Assembly: GCA_946965045.2 (NCBI GenBank)
Contig: OX337239.1
Coordinates: 1,488,001-1,552,000 of the forward strand
From: Epithemia pelagica
Lineage: Eukaryota > Bacillariophyta > Bacillariophyceae > Surirellales > Surirellaceae
Direction of reading: 5' to 3'
Length of the DNA: 64,000 nt
Shown here: piece by piece, positions 62,290 through 64,000 of the stretch
Layout: every line of letters begins with the position of its first letter
Numbering within the stretch: the first letter of the stretch is position 1
The notes under the pieces: model-generated
Database searches by the model: none
The model's input: only the letters and a program-made list of their open reading frames with translations
What the model was told of the DNA's origin: nothing
Program-made: the position numbers and the translations under genes

Positions 62290-63221
62290 ATGAGGAGAAA
62301 GAGGGTGTCGTTGGTAATTTGTCTCTTACTTCTTTCAATGTGTTCCCTTGTGGTCGGTCTTTCGGCATCTTCAAAGTCACCCACAAACCGTGGCAAACTC
62401 TTGAAAGTTTCTTTTGTCACTGGAAATACCATGAAGGTACGTACAACACAAAAGTTCTTTCGCCAGAATTGAGATATCTGCCTAGTTAGGAAGGTTTATT
62501 GAAGCTTACTGGTTGGGGTTCTTTTGCGTGCTCTACTATAATTGTTTGAAAGGCCAATGAGGTGGAACGAATCTTGGCAGAGAGCTCTGCAACTCAAGGC
62601 GAGGTTCCAGGTGAATCATTCATAGATTTGAGAATAGTTCCCGTTGATCTACCAGAGCTTCAGGAAGTTGACACAATAGCCATTGCCAAAGATAAGGTGC
62701 TATTGGCTGCACAATTAGCCGGTGGACCTTGTCTCGTGGAAGATACATCCTTGCAATTCACAGCGTTAGGAGGAATGCCTGGTCCCTATATCAAGTGGTT
62801 TCAGGACCGCTTAAAGAGTGAGGGCTTGTACAACATTTTGGCAGCTTATGAGGATAAATCTGCCACGGCCGTTTGTACCTTGGCCTTTTGTCCAGCGCCC
62901 CATGCCGATCCGGTCTTGTTTACCGGAGAATGCCGGGGAACCATTGTGGCGCCCGTGGAAGGACGAGGATTTGGTTGGGATTCCATCTTTGTACCCACTA
63001 CAAAGAGTGGCGAGATGCACACGGTTCCCTTTTCGCAAATGACGGTGGAGGAGAAAAATGTCTTTTCCCACAGAGGCAAGGCGGTTCGTAAATGGGCCGA
63101 TTGGATAGGTGAGAATGCATACAGTCGGGCATTAGTTTGTTGTGAGACATGTTGTTTCCCTTGGGCTGTTGCAAAAATCTCACGTGATGGTTGTATTGCT
63201 TATACTAGGCCGCAATCGTGA
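62290..63221 (+). CDS. ITPA: Inosine/xanthosine triphosphate pyrophosphatase with signal peptide (two exons)
   Basis: Exon 1 is 62290-62436 and exon 2 is 62553-63221, with a 116-bp GT-AG intron (phase 0); product 271 residues. The Ham1/ITPA family hydrolyses ITP, XTP and dITP to the monophosphate, keeping deaminated purines out of nucleic acids. Blocks: VSFVTGNTMKANEVERIL, VDTIAIAKDKVLLA, GGPCLVEDTSLQFTALGGMP, GPYIKWFQDRL, TGECRGTIVAPVEGRGFGWD and FSHRGKAVRK. Unlike usual ITPAs (about 190-200 residues) it has a leader (MRRKRVSLVICLLLLSMCSL, then VVGLSASS) and a ~38-residue C-terminal tail after SHRGKA with four cysteines. An internal GTGAGA near 63109 could be a donor, so the tail may be intron read-through. 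The leader suggests the ER or plastid. Confidence 0.92.
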
Positions 63222-63728
63222 CGCATTGTGGGAACGACAGGAGGGAAAGACTTATCTCCCTGGACACAAGGGATTGGACTTTCGTGTGGATTTTTCAGAA
63301 CAATAATGGCTCTCCGACATTCAATCACTCAACTTTGTTCCTTGGGATGCCAGTGTTTTCCATACGCCACAGTAAGGGATGACTTGATCACCACCACTGC
63401 AACGAGAAATGCATAGAACGGCTTTAGTCCGAAACACCACAGGGTTCGAGACCTGGACTTTTGCCTGGTGCCATGGTCATGGTCCTTTGCAGGATTGAAT
63501 TGGTTATCGTTTGAGCATTTTTGTGGTAACCAGCTTGATACGATCAAACACATCACAACTACGGGAGCTAGTCGAGACTATTAACTTCGAGACTGCTTGT
63601 TGATACGAGAGTGAACTTGGTATACTTTAACCTTGAGTAATTATAGCTTAAGAAACAACATGATCTACCTTTCCACCAACATTAATACACAACCCAAATA
63701 TGCTAGCAAGTAGGATACTCAGCATGAA
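63222..63728. other. Intergenic, no gene seen
   Basis: 3' flank of the ITPase gene and the 3' side of the partial minus-strand gene. A T-loop-like ggttcgagacc near 63446 is not part of a foldable tRNA. Confidence 0.5.
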
Positions 63729-63995
63729 CTACAACAAACTCGGGAGCGTCACATGATTGTGCATGGAACCAATCAGAAAGCCGCTGTAGGCCCCAAAGAT
63801 GTGCCACAAACTGTGAAAGAGCATGTATGGTCGCCCTGTTTCATACACCCAAGACAGCAGCAAGAAGCTGATCGCCAAAGCAACGCCAGCAAACGTCTCA
63901 ATCGATGCCTCTGACAGCATGGTCAACAGGTAGAATGAAGCAAGGCTCAAGGTGGTGATTGCACAAACATAGTCCACCAGTACAGCCAAACGCAC
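63729..63995 (-). CDS. C-terminal part of a multi-spanning membrane protein (cut by the window edge)
   Basis: The frame is open to the window edge; the upstream part lies outside, and an ACAG next to 63995 could be a splice acceptor. The 88 visible residues form three hydrophobic spans: LVDYVCAITTLSLASFYLLT, FAGVALAISFLLLSWVYETG and LFHSLWHIFGAYSGFLIGSM, with the stop 12 residues later. The H-S-L-W-H-x-F pattern in the last span is reminiscent of the CREST/TMEM8-type membrane hydrolase group, where such His residues bind a metal. With so little visible, this assignment is tentative. Confidence 0.5.
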   Translation of the reverse strand: MRLAVLVDYVCAITTLSLASFYLLTMLSEASIETFAGVALAISFLLLSWVYETGRPYMLFHSLWHIFGAYSGFLIGSMHNHVTLPSLL

Positions 63996-64000
63996 TGTAG

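Noticed and set aside
63400-63480. tRNA-like stretch with ggttcgagacc
   Set aside because: The T-stem pairs only four bases cleanly, the upstream arms do not fold into D and anticodon stems, and no 7-bp acceptor stem could be drawn.
1-64000. CRISPR arrays, insertion sequences, bacterial-type operons
   Set aside because: No regularly spaced identical repeats, no transposase, and spliced genes with wide spacing; the DNA is eukaryotic.

Overview
The window looks like nuclear DNA of a diatom, probably a pennate one. It encodes a fucoxanthin-chlorophyll light-harvesting protein, and several proteins carry ER-type signal peptides followed by an aromatic residue (the ASAFAP-like presequence of secondary red plastids). 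The introns I could place are few and short (75-141 bp, GT-AG, one possibly composite), and reading frames are long. There is no operon structure; neighbouring genes lie on either strand with 0.2-4 kb between them. All calls come from reading translations and splice sites by eye; no database search was run.

Layout. 0.7-7 kb: a possible mobile-element fragment, a small lumen-type protein, an ABC-class ATPase (COG3044/PF09818 type) whose Walker A motif is interrupted by an intron, and a signal-anchored membrane protein. 7.4-27 kb: two closely related P2-type cation ATPase genes in inverted orientation, about 13 kb apart, with an intron at the same position. Between them lie a DUF1349 protein, a plastid-type serine hydroxymethyltransferase, a small unknown gene and two gene-poor stretches with short repeats. 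27-38 kb: TAF6, an acidic Cys-rich type I membrane protein with silicanin-like architecture, and a 2104-residue ankyrin/pseudokinase protein. 38-47 kb: plastid-type ribosomal protein bS21, a cupin, a DUF6824-like protein, and a four-exon SulP/SLC26 transporter with STAS and cyclic-nucleotide-binding domains. 47-57 kb: an ankyrin protein, an Lhcf antenna protein, an alanine aminotransferase with an N-terminal EF-hand, an arylamine N-acetyltransferase and a PPR protein. 57-64 kb: a decayed copy of the 3' end of the neighbouring TPR gene, the TPR gene, a fibrillin/PAP protein, an ITPase and the edge of a multi-spanning membrane protein.

Several genes serve the plastid (Lhcf, bS21, SHMT, fibrillin, possibly the PPR and the lumen protein). 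SHMT and alanine aminotransferase fit photorespiratory and C3/N metabolism. The most notable signals are the ATPase pair (a mosaic of identical and diverged tracts, unusual ion-site residues, and a duplicated TGACGT(CA) block upstream of one copy), the EF-hand/aminotransferase fusion, a possible recursive splice site, the intron-split P-loop, and the duplicated TPR-gene tail.
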